From positions 1 through 23,016 of the IMG/VR virus record IMGVR_UViG_3300034166_000236: a stretch of DNA of 23,016 bases; one strand, given 5' to 3'. The first letter of the stretch is position 1; every line of letters begins with the position of its first letter. The translations under genes were made by a program, and so were the position numbers. Below are positions 13,734-19,241 of this stretch, in pieces. The notes beneath the pieces were generated by a model. It was not told the DNA's origin. It did not search any database and worked only from the letters and a program-made list of their open reading frames with translations. The stretch comes from a virus.

Positions 13734-13895
13734 ATGCCAAGAGGCGGCAAAAGAAAAGGTGCAGGTAGACCTAAAAATACAATTGAAACTATTGGAGTTA
13801 AATACACACTGCCAATAGAATATAAAGATATTATTAAATCATTAGGGGGTTCTAAATGGATTATTAATCAGGTAAAGTTATATTTACACTTGTAG
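13734..13895 (+). CDS. Small DNA-binding protein (AT-hook-like N-terminus, RHH-like)
   Basis: A 53-residue protein; ATG at 13734 with AAGGAG upstream. The N-terminus MPRGGKRKGAGRPKN is a basic GRP motif like an AT hook. The rest (VKYTLPIEYKDIIKSLGG and a following helix) has the strand-helix-helix pattern of ribbon-helix-helix regulators. As first gene after the divergent promoters it is well placed to be a Cro-like regulator. Binding to its own promoter region is inferred. Confidence 0.6.
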   Translation: MPRGGKRKGAGRPKNTIETIGVKYTLPIEYKDIIKSLGGSKWIINQVKLYLHL

Positions 13896-13910
13896 TATTC
13901 TGGAGATTAT

Positions 13911-14201
13911 ATGAAAAAAATAAGAAATTGGAATAAATTTCAACACTTTAAAAATAAAAGTTCAATGATTTGGTTTAAGGTTTATGGTCGAGATATTTTA
14001 AACGATCCTGACTGGCATGATCTTACATACGAACAAAAATCAATACTTTTTGAGCTGTGGTGTTTAGCTTCTGAAAAAAATGGTATTTTACCAGATGAAC
14101 GTAAAATAGCATTTAGGTTGCATACAACAAAAGAATTTATAATCAATAAGTTAAAAGAGTTAGACAATTGGTTTGAGCAAGATGATATAATTGATATATA
14201 A
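13911..14201 (+). CDS. Replication initiator / replisome-organizer-like N-domain
   Basis: A 96-residue protein. The pattern IWFKVYGRDILNDPDWHDLT, LFELWCLASEKNGILPDE and a following helix pair is the winged-helix N-terminal domain found in phage replication initiators and DnaT/replisome-organizer-like proteins. The usual C-terminal half is absent: the frame ends inside an A/T repeat tract (14185-14215). It may be a complete short form that binds the origin. TGGAG precedes the ATG. Confidence 0.6.
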   Translation: MKKIRNWNKFQHFKNKSSMIWFKVYGRDILNDPDWHDLTYEQKSILFELWCLASEKNGILPDERKIAFRLHTTKEFIINKLKELDNWFEQDDIIDI

Positions 14202-14280
14202 TTGATATATAATTGCTATATACAAAGTGTGTGCTATATAAGATAATATAATAATATAATATAAAAAATAATATAAAAGG
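14185..14280. other. Candidate replication origin: three 11-bp-spaced repeats and A/T tract
   Basis: ATATAATTG occurs three times in direct order at 14185-14193, 14196-14204 and 14207-14215, spaced exactly 11 bp apart, about one helical turn. It is followed by some 65 bases of almost pure A/T up to the SD of the primase-like gene. The repeats overlap the end of the initiator-like gene, a common place for phage origins. No function is proven. Confidence 0.45.
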
Positions 14281-14287
14281 AGATTAT

Positions 14288-14701
14288 ATGGAGATAAATG
14301 AAATACTTTCCAAGTTTCAAAAGGTATATAAATCAGGCAATGATCAATGGCAATGTCTTTGCCCAGTTCATGAAGATAAATCACCTAGTGTTGGTATTAA
14401 ACTTGTTAACGATGGAAGAATATTAATACATTGTTTTTCTGGATGTAACACAAATGATATTTTAGATGCTGTTGGTTTAACTTTTGATAATTTATTTCCC
14501 AATAGACTTGAAGATCATATGAAACCAGTTAAAAGGGCATTTAATCCTTACGTTGTTTTATCATCTTTATCTAATGAAATTTTATTATGTACATTAGCAG
14601 CATTAGAATTATCTAAAGGAAAAACTTTAATAGAACAAGATAAAGAACGATTAATATTAGCATACCAACGAATTAAGGATGCTTATATATTATGTCATTA
14701 G
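14288..14701 (+). CDS. Primase-type CHC2 zinc-finger protein
   Basis: A 137-residue protein. Residues 20-60 form the DNA-primase zinc-binding domain: C25-P-V-H28, the KSPSVGI strand, and H48-C49-F-S-G-C53. No TOPRIM or other catalytic primase domain follows; the rest is helical. The zinc domain recognises the priming site, so this protein may guide the host primase or work with the helicase encoded next (10-base overlap). AAAAGGAG precedes the ATG. Confidence 0.8.
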   Translation: MEINEILSKFQKVYKSGNDQWQCLCPVHEDKSPSVGIKLVNDGRILIHCFSGCNTNDILDAVGLTFDNLFPNRLEDHMKPVKRAFNPYVVLSSLSNEILLCTLAALELSKGKTLIEQDKERLILAYQRIKDAYILCH

Positions 14702-15606
14702 AAGACACATTAAATAAATTAGTTATAAATGAAGATCAAATTAAAAATTATTTTTTTAGAAGGGAATCAGATGAATATCTTAAAATTAAAAGTCCTAGTA
14801 CTTATTTGGAACATACAATACGTTACTTTAATGGTGAGATACAAAGCGGTGCGATTTTACCGTTTAGTAAAACGCATGACCTTTGGCGTTTACGTTTAGG
14901 CGAATTTACAATTTGGTCCGGTTATTCAGGGCATGGCAAAAGTATGTTATTAAATTATATTATTTTACACTTGTTAAAAAATTATAAATGTTTAGTAGCT
15001 AGTTTTGAAATGACACCAAAAGCAACATTAGCAAGATTTATACGTCAATCATTAGGTAGTGATATGCCGACAGATAGTTATATTGAAGAGTTTTTAAATA
15101 AAGCAGATAATAAACTTTGGATATATGATCAATTAGGTTCTACCAATGCCAATAAAGTATTATCAGTTATTTATTATGGCGCGGAGCAATTAGGTATACA
15201 GCATTTTGTAGTAGACAGTTTAATGAAGTGCTCTATTAATGAAGATGATTATAATGGTCAAAAGAAATTTTGCGATCAATTAGCTATTGCAGCAAGAGAC
15301 CTTAATATACATATTCATCTTGTAGCACATAGTAGAAAAACAATGGACGAGTTTAATCAAGCACCTTCTAAATTTGACGTGATGGGTAGTAGTAACATAA
15401 CTAACCTTGCTGATAATGTATGTAGTGTTTTCAGAAATAAAAAGAAAGAGGAAGATATTGCATTTAATAATTTATCTGAAGATCAAATTAAAATTACACC
15501 AGACGCATATATGAATTTAACAAAACAAAGGCATTTTGAATGGGAAGGTAAAATTCCACTATGGTTTGAACCAAAGTCTTTACGTTATAAGGATACACCA
15601 ATATGA
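14692..15606 (+). CDS. DnaB-type replicative helicase
   Basis: A 304-residue RecA-fold ATPase. Walker A GYSGHGKS (residues 77-84), catalytic Glu in SFEM (E106), Walker B HFVVDS (171-176) and a later HLVAHSRK segment follow the order of DnaB/gp4 helicases. The N-terminal 60 residues are too short for a DnaB N-domain. It would unwind the phage DNA as a hexamer. It overlaps the primase zinc-finger gene, with which it would form a split gp4-like unit. Confidence 0.85.
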   Translation: MSLEDTLNKLVINEDQIKNYFFRRESDEYLKIKSPSTYLEHTIRYFNGEIQSGAILPFSKTHDLWRLRLGEFTIWSGYSGHGKSMLLNYIILHLLKNYKCLVASFEMTPKATLARFIRQSLGSDMPTDSYIEEFLNKADNKLWIYDQLGSTNANKVLSVIYYGAEQLGIQHFVVDSLMKCSINEDDYNGQKKFCDQLAIAARDLNIHIHLVAHSRKTMDEFNQAPSKFDVMGSSNITNLADNVCSVFRNKKKEEDIAFNNLSEDQIKITPDAYMNLTKQRHFEWEGKIPLWFEPKSLRYKDTPI

Positions 15607-15779
15607 ATTTTGAAGAAACTGAATGGTATAAACAATTTGGTCCATGTGAATATAAAATTACATTAAATAATGGTCAAGTACTTAAAAGTGATAAATGGAG
15701 AGATTATGATAAAGTGGAATTTAACAAAACTGAATTTACCAATTTTAATAGACAAATTAAGAACGCTAGACTTAAGTAA
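15603..15779 (+). CDS. Small hypothetical protein after helicase
   Basis: A 58-codon frame whose ATG overlaps the helicase stop (ATGA), the usual sign of coupled translation. The product is polar, with Trp, Tyr and Lys (EETEWYKQFGPCEYKITL). Its last 74 bases overlap the NinB-like gene in another frame. It is supported by position and the ATGA junction only. Confidence 0.5.
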   Translation: MNFEETEWYKQFGPCEYKITLNNGQVLKSDKWRDYDKVEFNKTEFTNFNRQIKNARLK

Positions 15780-16077
15780 AAATTGGAGAGTTAATATTAG
15801 TGAGCATAAATATATTAGATCAATATCACAAAATGACCGTTATTGGTTAATGTTAAAAGAATTGGGGTCTTATTTGGGTTATACCGATATTGAACTTCAT
15901 GATTTATTAAAATACAAGTTTTTAGCAGAGCAAAAAGAAATTGCTGGTCAACCAGTTATAGTAATTAAATCTACAAGTTCATTAAACACTGAAGAGTTTT
16001 CAGAGTATAATAGAAATGTAGAACGTTTTGCACATGAATACGGGTTTAAATTTAATAATGATATACCGCAATACTAA
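15706..16077 (+). CDS. NinB-like recombination protein
   Basis: A 123-residue protein from ATG 15706, which has GGAGAG upstream; the frame is open further up. The pattern W-R-V-x-I-x-E-x-K-x-x-R-S-x-x-Q-N (residues 26-42), then SYLGYTDIELHDLLKYKFL and STSSLNTEEFSEY, matches NinB/Orf-type proteins of lambdoid phages, which bind ssDNA and replace host RecFOR. Position in a nin-like region between helicase and Q supports this. Confidence 0.75.
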   Translation: MIKWNLTKLNLPILIDKLRTLDLSKNWRVNISEHKYIRSISQNDRYWLMLKELGSYLGYTDIELHDLLKYKFLAEQKEIAGQPVIVIKSTSSLNTEEFSEYNRNVERFAHEYGFKFNNDIPQY

Positions 16078-16339
16078 ACTAATTAAACTTGTAAGGGATA
16101 TACCATGTCAACATTGTGGTATACAATCAGAAACTATATGCGCCGCTCATCGTAATGAGGGCAAAGGCATGGGTATTAAAGTTTCAGATGCTTTAATTGC
16201 GGCATTATGTTTTGAATGCCATTATAAATTAGATATGGGTAAAGATTTAAACAAAGAAGAAAAACGAGATATGTGGAACAGAGCTTATATAGGTACAATG
16301 CAATATCTTTGGGAACATGAAATGATAGGAATATTATAA
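16058..16339 (+). CDS. YbcO-like (DUF1364) HNH nuclease
   Basis: A 93-residue protein if it starts at ATG 16058 (an ATG at 16034 is also possible). It has C-Q-H-C, then ETICAAHRNEGKGMGIKVSD, and LCFECHYKLDMG, the Cys pair, His and CxxCH order of DUF1364 proteins such as YbcO, small zinc HNH-type endonucleases of the nin region. It overlaps the NinB-like gene by 20 bases and shares TAATG with the next gene. Confidence 0.7.
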   Translation: MIYRNTKLIKLVRDIPCQHCGIQSETICAAHRNEGKGMGIKVSDALIAALCFECHYKLDMGKDLNKEEKRDMWNRAYIGTMQYLWEHEMIGIL

Positions 16340-16509
16340 TGGGAAAAGGCAGCGCACCAAGACCGTTTTCAGATAGACCTAAGTTTGAAGATAATTGGGA
16401 TAAAATATTTAATAAGAAAAAGAAAGGTGATGATACATCACCGCATTTGATTGAGTATGAACTTAATAAATCTACAGGTGAATTAGAAAAGATAGACAAT
16501 GGCAACTAG
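16339..16509 (+). CDS. Small conserved phage protein
   Basis: A 56-residue basic protein starting MGKGSAPRPFSDRPKFEDNW, an opening I know from small proteins of many podoviruses and cyanophages. The rest is Lys-rich (NKKKKGDD) with a short acidic end. It starts on the stop of the YbcO-like gene and overlaps the next gene by 11 bases. Role unknown. Confidence 0.65.
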   Translation: MGKGSAPRPFSDRPKFEDNWDKIFNKKKKGDDTSPHLIEYELNKSTGELEKIDNGN

Positions 16510-16819
16510 TCCAACTCAGTTAACTTTAAAAAAATTACAAAAAGAAAATTATCCACTATCTCAAGTAGTAGAAAAATGGAACAGTTGGGGAAGAGTTAGA
16601 GTAGATTTATTTGGTATTATTGACATATTAGCAATATCAGAAACAGGAGAAACAGTTGGTATTCAAACCACAACACTTACTAATGTTGGCGCTAGACTAA
16701 AGAAAATAACTAATAGTGATTCTATAAAACATTTAAGAGATGCTGAATGGCGTATCATTATACATGGTTGGTATAAAAAAAATAACAGATGGCATGTCAA
16801 AGAAGTTGATGTTTCATAA
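16499..16819 (+). CDS. Endonuclease-fold phage protein
   Basis: A 106-residue protein. R33-V-D36-L-F-G-I-I-D42-I-L-A-I is followed by V-G-I-Q56-T-T and a helix with R66-x-x-K, the pattern of a PD-(D/E)XK-fold family seen in phages. The position normally holding the catalytic Glu/Asp is Gln (QTT instead of ExK), so activity is uncertain. It lies directly before the Q-like gene and shares TAATG with it. Confidence 0.55.
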   Translation: MATSPTQLTLKKLQKENYPLSQVVEKWNSWGRVRVDLFGIIDILAISETGETVGIQTTTLTNVGARLKKITNSDSIKHLRDAEWRIIIHGWYKKNNRWHVKEVDVS

Positions 16820-17148
16820 TGTTAGATACAAATAGGTTATTAGAGATTTTAGATGGTTGGGCACAATGGATGAAAAAGCCTACACATAGATTAGGTTTTC
16901 CTTCTAGGTCATTAGTAATGAGTTCTGGAGGTGCTTCTACTGAAGATTCGTTTAATGAATTAATATTAACTCAAGACCAAGATAATATTAGAATTATAGA
17001 TACATTAATTCATAATCTACCACCTGAACAGCAAGACGCTTTGTATCACAAGTATTTAAGTTCTAAAAAACCATTTGCATATGAATATAAATTAGAACTT
17101 GCAATTGACAATTTATTAACTATAGCATCTCGCAAAATAAACGCATAA
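16819..17148 (+). CDS. Late antitermination protein Q-like
   Basis: A 109-residue protein. W14-x2-W17 near the N-terminus, GFPSRSL, then an Asp-rich start to a helical half (DQDNIRIIDTLIHNLPPEQQ, DALYHKYL) follow the plan of the Phage_antitermQ family (Q of 933W/82 type). Strong support comes from position: it is the last early gene and is followed within 10 bases by a promoter and then an intrinsic terminator before the late genes. It would let host RNA polymerase read through that terminator. Sequence similarity alone is moderate. Confidence 0.65.
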   Translation: MLDTNRLLEILDGWAQWMKKPTHRLGFPSRSLVMSSGGASTEDSFNELILTQDQDNIRIIDTLIHNLPPEQQDALYHKYLSSKKPFAYEYKLELAIDNLLTIASRKINA

Positions 17149-17153
17149 AATAG

Positions 17154-17182
17154 TTTACTTTTAATCAAAATTGTAATATAAT
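17154..17182 (+). promoter_or_regulatory. Late promoter, PR'-like
   Basis: TTTACT (17154-17159), exactly 17 bases, then TATAAT (17177-17182). It begins 6 bases after the Q-like stop. Transcription should start near 17189. A second TATAAT at 17217-17222 in the early transcribed region could cause a sigma-dependent pause of the kind used for Q loading. Confidence 0.7.
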
Positions 17183-17188
17183 CCTAGG

Positions 17189-17255
17189 TTGATGGCCGAA
17201 TAGTCTCCATCGTTTATATAATCTCCCATTATCCCACTTCGGTGGGATTTTTTTT
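17189..17255 (+). ncRNA. Short leader RNA between late promoter and terminator
   Basis: From the expected start near 17189 to the terminator is about 65 bases with no gene. Besides the terminator hairpin it can form GATGG (17191-17195)/CCATC with an 11-base loop. It resembles the short constitutive transcript made from lambda PR' when Q is absent. The 5' end is predicted, not observed. Confidence 0.5.
17231..17255 (+). terminator. Intrinsic terminator, tR'-like
   Basis: ATCCCAC, loop TTCG, GTGGGAT: a perfect 7-bp stem (17231-17237 with 17242-17248) closed by a UUCG tetraloop and followed by a run of eight T (17248-17255). It is the strongest terminator in the window and stands between the late promoter and all late genes. 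Confidence 0.9.
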
Positions 17256-17258
17256 ATC

Positions 17259-17426
17259 ATGAATATTAATGTGTGTGAGCAGTGCGGTGATGTCTTTGAC
17301 TCAACCGGTTATCTTGTTTGCCCTGATTGTCAATTTGAACATATGTTTATAAGGATACCAAATGAAAAAACCAACAACAAAAAAAGGCAAGATGGCGAAA
17401 GTGGGCAAAGTGATGAAGGAATTTAA
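17259..17426 (+). CDS. Small zinc-ribbon peptide
   Basis: A 55-codon frame starting 4 bases after the terminator T-tract. C6-x2-C9 and C21-x2-C24 (CEQCGDVFDSTGYLVCPDC) form a compact zinc ribbon. The last 20 residues are polar and are read out of frame with the next gene, which it overlaps by 65 bases. There is no clear SD other than GGGA within the terminator stem. The four spaced Cys make it likely real. Confidence 0.5.
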   Translation: MNINVCEQCGDVFDSTGYLVCPDCQFEHMFIRIPNEKTNNKKRQDGESGQSDEGI

Positions 17427-17535
17427 AACAGGCTCATTACATTCAGGTAAAGGTGGTAAAGTAGTTAAGTCTCCTAAACAAGCTATTGCTATTGCTTTAT
17501 CAGAAGCTGGCATGGCTAAAAAGAAAGGTAAATAA
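17362..17535 (+). CDS. DUF6496-like small basic protein
   Basis: A 57-residue Lys-rich protein. KVMKEFKTGSLHSGKGGK and the following SPKQAIAIALSEAGM are the signature of the DUF6496 family found in phages and bacteria, of unknown function. AAGGAT lies upstream of the ATG. It is the first of several Lys-rich microproteins in a row. Confidence 0.75.
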   Translation: MKKPTTKKGKMAKVGKVMKEFKTGSLHSGKGGKVVKSPKQAIAIALSEAGMAKKKGK

Positions 17536-17537
17536 TT

Positions 17538-17669
17538 ATGCCAATGGTCGGAATGAAAAAATTCTCTTATGATGCTAAGGGAAAAAAAGAAGCTAAATCA
17601 TACGCAAAAAAAACAGGCAAAGCTATGACAGCTAAACCTATGAAAAAGGCAGCAAAACGTGGCAAGTAA
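17538..17669 (+). CDS. Small Lys-rich protein
   Basis: A 43-residue protein starting MPMVGMKKFSYDAKGKKEAK, an opening shared by small phage proteins. It is very basic, with a KKAAKRGK end. It overlaps the next gene by 11 bases. It could bind DNA or be carried in the capsid; no direct evidence for either. Confidence 0.6.
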   Translation: MPMVGMKKFSYDAKGKKEAKSYAKKTGKAMTAKPMKKAAKRGK

Positions 17670-17808
17670 ACCAGGTTTATGGGCTAATATCCATGCTAAA
17701 CGTAAACGTATTGCCGCAGGCAGTGGAGAAAAAATGCGTAAGGTTGGTTCTAAAGGCGCACCAACTGCAATGGCTTTAAAACAGTCAGCAACTAAGAAAA
17801 AGAAATGA
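17659..17808 (+). CDS. Small basic phage protein (GTG start)
   Basis: A 49-residue protein from GTG 17659. ASKPGLWANIHAKRKRIAAG and the following SGEKMRKVGSKGAPT are strongly conserved wording in a widespread phage family of unknown role. The ATGA overlap with the next gene and 11-base overlap with the previous one show a tight operon. No ATG option gives the conserved start. Confidence 0.7.
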   Translation: MASKPGLWANIHAKRKRIAAGSGEKMRKVGSKGAPTAMALKQSATKKKK

Positions 17809-18056
17809 TTAAAAAAGGTAAAGAAACGTTCTCAGGTTATAACAAACCTAAGAGAACACCTAGTCATCCTACTAAATCACATGCAGTATTGGCTAAAGAT
17901 GGTGACCAAGAAAAACTTATACGCTTTGGTCAAAAAGGTGTAAGTGGTGACAAAACAAATACAGATAGAGCAAAGTCATTTAAAGCAAGACACGCTAAAA
18001 ACATTGCAAAAGGTAAAATGAGTGCAGCTTACTGGGCCAACAAGGTTAAATGGTGA
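17805..18056 (+). CDS. Conserved small basic phage protein
   Basis: An 83-residue protein. ETFSGYNKPKRTPSHPTKSH near the N-terminus, LIRFGQKGVSG in the middle and the end KMSAAYWANKVKW are features of a recognised small phage family found next to the terminase and microprotein genes. Function unknown; the basic, compact build suggests a nucleic-acid or capsid role. Confidence 0.7.
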   Translation: MIKKGKETFSGYNKPKRTPSHPTKSHAVLAKDGDQEKLIRFGQKGVSGDKTNTDRAKSFKARHAKNIAKGKMSAAYWANKVKW

Positions 18057-18060
18057 TATA

Positions 18061-18114
18061 ATGAAGAAATATGGAAAAGGTAAAGATAGTAAAGGCAAAG
18101 GTAAGAAACGCTAA
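18061..18114 (+). CDS. 17-residue Lys/Gly peptide (doubtful)
   Basis: ATG at 18061 gives KKYGKGKDSKGKGKKR, nine of 17 residues basic. GGTGA lies upstream. It continues the series of basic microproteins, but it is very short and shares its DNA with the 37-residue frame at 18071. It may not be translated. Confidence 0.3.
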   Translation: MKKYGKGKDSKGKGKKR

Positions 18115-18184
18115 ATGGCTTTATATAGCTTTAGCAGTAATAGCTAATATCACTCTTATTATAAATGCAATACATCACTGGTAA
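18071..18184 (+). CDS. 37-residue tail-anchored membrane peptide
   Basis: The frame runs MEKVKIVKAKVRNAKWLYIA and then a hydrophobic helix (residues about 16-34) with a His-His-Trp end. Basic N-terminus plus C-terminal TM suggests an inner-membrane peptide. Its stop shares a base with the glycosyltransferase start (TAATG). It is read in a different frame from the 17-residue peptide over the first 44 bases. Confidence 0.45.
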   Translation: MEKVKIVKAKVRNAKWLYIALAVIANITLIINAIHHW

Positions 18185-18891
18185 TGGTAAAATTAGATAT
18201 ATATGTAGGGTATGATGGCAAGGTAGAACCAATTGCTTATCATAATTTCTGTCAATCAGTCATTGAAAAATCTTCTATACCGGTAAGTTTTACACCATTA
18301 GCATTAAACACTTTAAAAGATTACAAAGAAACACATACAGACGGTAGTAACGCATTTATCTATTCACGCTTTCTAGTGCCATATCTAAATAACTTTAAAG
18401 GTATCGCGCTTTTTGTTGATGGCGATATGATATGCCGTACAGACATAGCAGAGATACTAGCTAACTTTGATAATGACGAAGCAGTAAAAGTTGTTAAGCA
18501 CAGTTATAAAACAAAGCATCCTGTTAAGTACTTAGGTGCAAAAAACGAAGATTACGAAAAGAAAAATTGGAGTTCAGTTATTTTATGGAACTGCTCACAT
18601 TGGTTAAACCGTCAGTTAACACCTAAGTTTATTCAAGAGCAAACAGGTAAATACTTACATAGGTTTCAATGGCTCAAGTATCCTGAAGAACAAGTAGGTA
18701 AACTAGACGAAACATGGAATTGGCTAGAAACAGAATACGAATATAACCCAGACGCTAAACTAATACATCATACTTTGGGTACGCCGTGCTTTAAAGATTA
18801 TCAGTCTACAGATTATGCCCAAGAATGGTGGGAAACATATCAACGCATGATATATCCACTTAAAGGTAACAATAAAGAGTCAGAACTATAA
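18184..18891 (+). CDS. Glycosyltransferase, GT-A fold (GT8-like)
   Basis: A 235-residue protein. It opens LDIYVGYDGKVEPIAYHNFC, has the donor-binding F-V-D79-G-D81-M motif for metal and nucleotide sugar, and LIHHTLGTPCF near the C-terminus, as in GT8/lipopolysaccharide-transferase-like enzymes. It may modify a virion protein, phage DNA or the host surface; the acceptor cannot be told. There is no TM or signal peptide. It lies unusually between microproteins and the terminase. Confidence 0.75.
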   Translation: MVKLDIYVGYDGKVEPIAYHNFCQSVIEKSSIPVSFTPLALNTLKDYKETHTDGSNAFIYSRFLVPYLNNFKGIALFVDGDMICRTDIAEILANFDNDEAVKVVKHSYKTKHPVKYLGAKNEDYEKKNWSSVILWNCSHWLNRQLTPKFIQEQTGKYLHRFQWLKYPEEQVGKLDETWNWLETEYEYNPDAKLIHHTLGTPCFKDYQSTDYAQEWWETYQRMIYPLKGNNKESEL

Positions 18892-18926
18892 CAGAGGGCA
18901 ACCAACCTATAAGGAGTTGCATAACA

Positions 18927-19241
18927 ATGGATAATAATGAAGATAAAGAGTCTAAAGTAGGAGCCCCAGTCGGTAATACAAATTCTAATAAAAACAACAG
19001 GATATGGGCAAATACAATTAGGAAATTAGCGGTCCAAGAAGACTATAAACGTATACATGCTATTGCAGAGAAGTTATACGAGAAGGCCATAGAAGGCGAC
19101 CTAGGTGCTATTAAAGAAGTAGGTGACAGATTAGATGGTAAAGCAGTGGCAACACAAGAATTAACAGGTGCAGATGGTAAAGACTTACCTTCTGGGATAG
19201 GAATTGTCTTTGTCAAGCCAGACGACAGCCAAGTTTCCTGA
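18927..19241 (+). CDS. Putative terminase small subunit
   Basis: A 104-residue protein with AAGGAG 9 bases before the ATG. KVGAPVGNTNSNKNNRIWAN followed by two helices (AIAEKLYEKAIEGDLGAIKE, VGDRLDGKA) is the usual form of the small protein placed just before PBSX-type large terminases, where it would recognise phage DNA for packaging. Its 3' end overlaps the large subunit gene by 32 bases. Confidence 0.7.
   Translation: MDNNEDKESKVGAPVGNTNSNKNNRIWANTIRKLAVQEDYKRIHAIAEKLYEKAIEGDLGAIKEVGDRLDGKAVATQELTGADGKDLPSGIGIVFVKPDDSQVS

Noticed and set aside
14185-14215. Short direct repeats considered as a CRISPR array
   Set aside because: Units are 11 bp with no unique spacers; better explained as origin iterons. 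No CRISPR array is present in the window.
14160-14384. 74-codon minus-strand ORF over the A/T repeat tract
   Set aside because: Made of Ile, Leu and Tyr codons forced by the A/T tract, antisense to the primase-like gene.
16176-16505. 109-codon minus-strand ORF over the YbcO-like and small conserved genes
   Set aside because: Antisense to two overlapping genes with good starts; product is a Leu/Ser/Phe-rich shadow.
17301-17513. 70-codon minus-strand ORF across the zinc-ribbon and DUF6496 genes
   Set aside because: Antisense to two better supported genes and lacks an SD.
18115-18147. 10-codon ORF after the 17-residue peptide
   Set aside because: Too short, and the DNA is better explained by the 37-residue membrane peptide in another frame.
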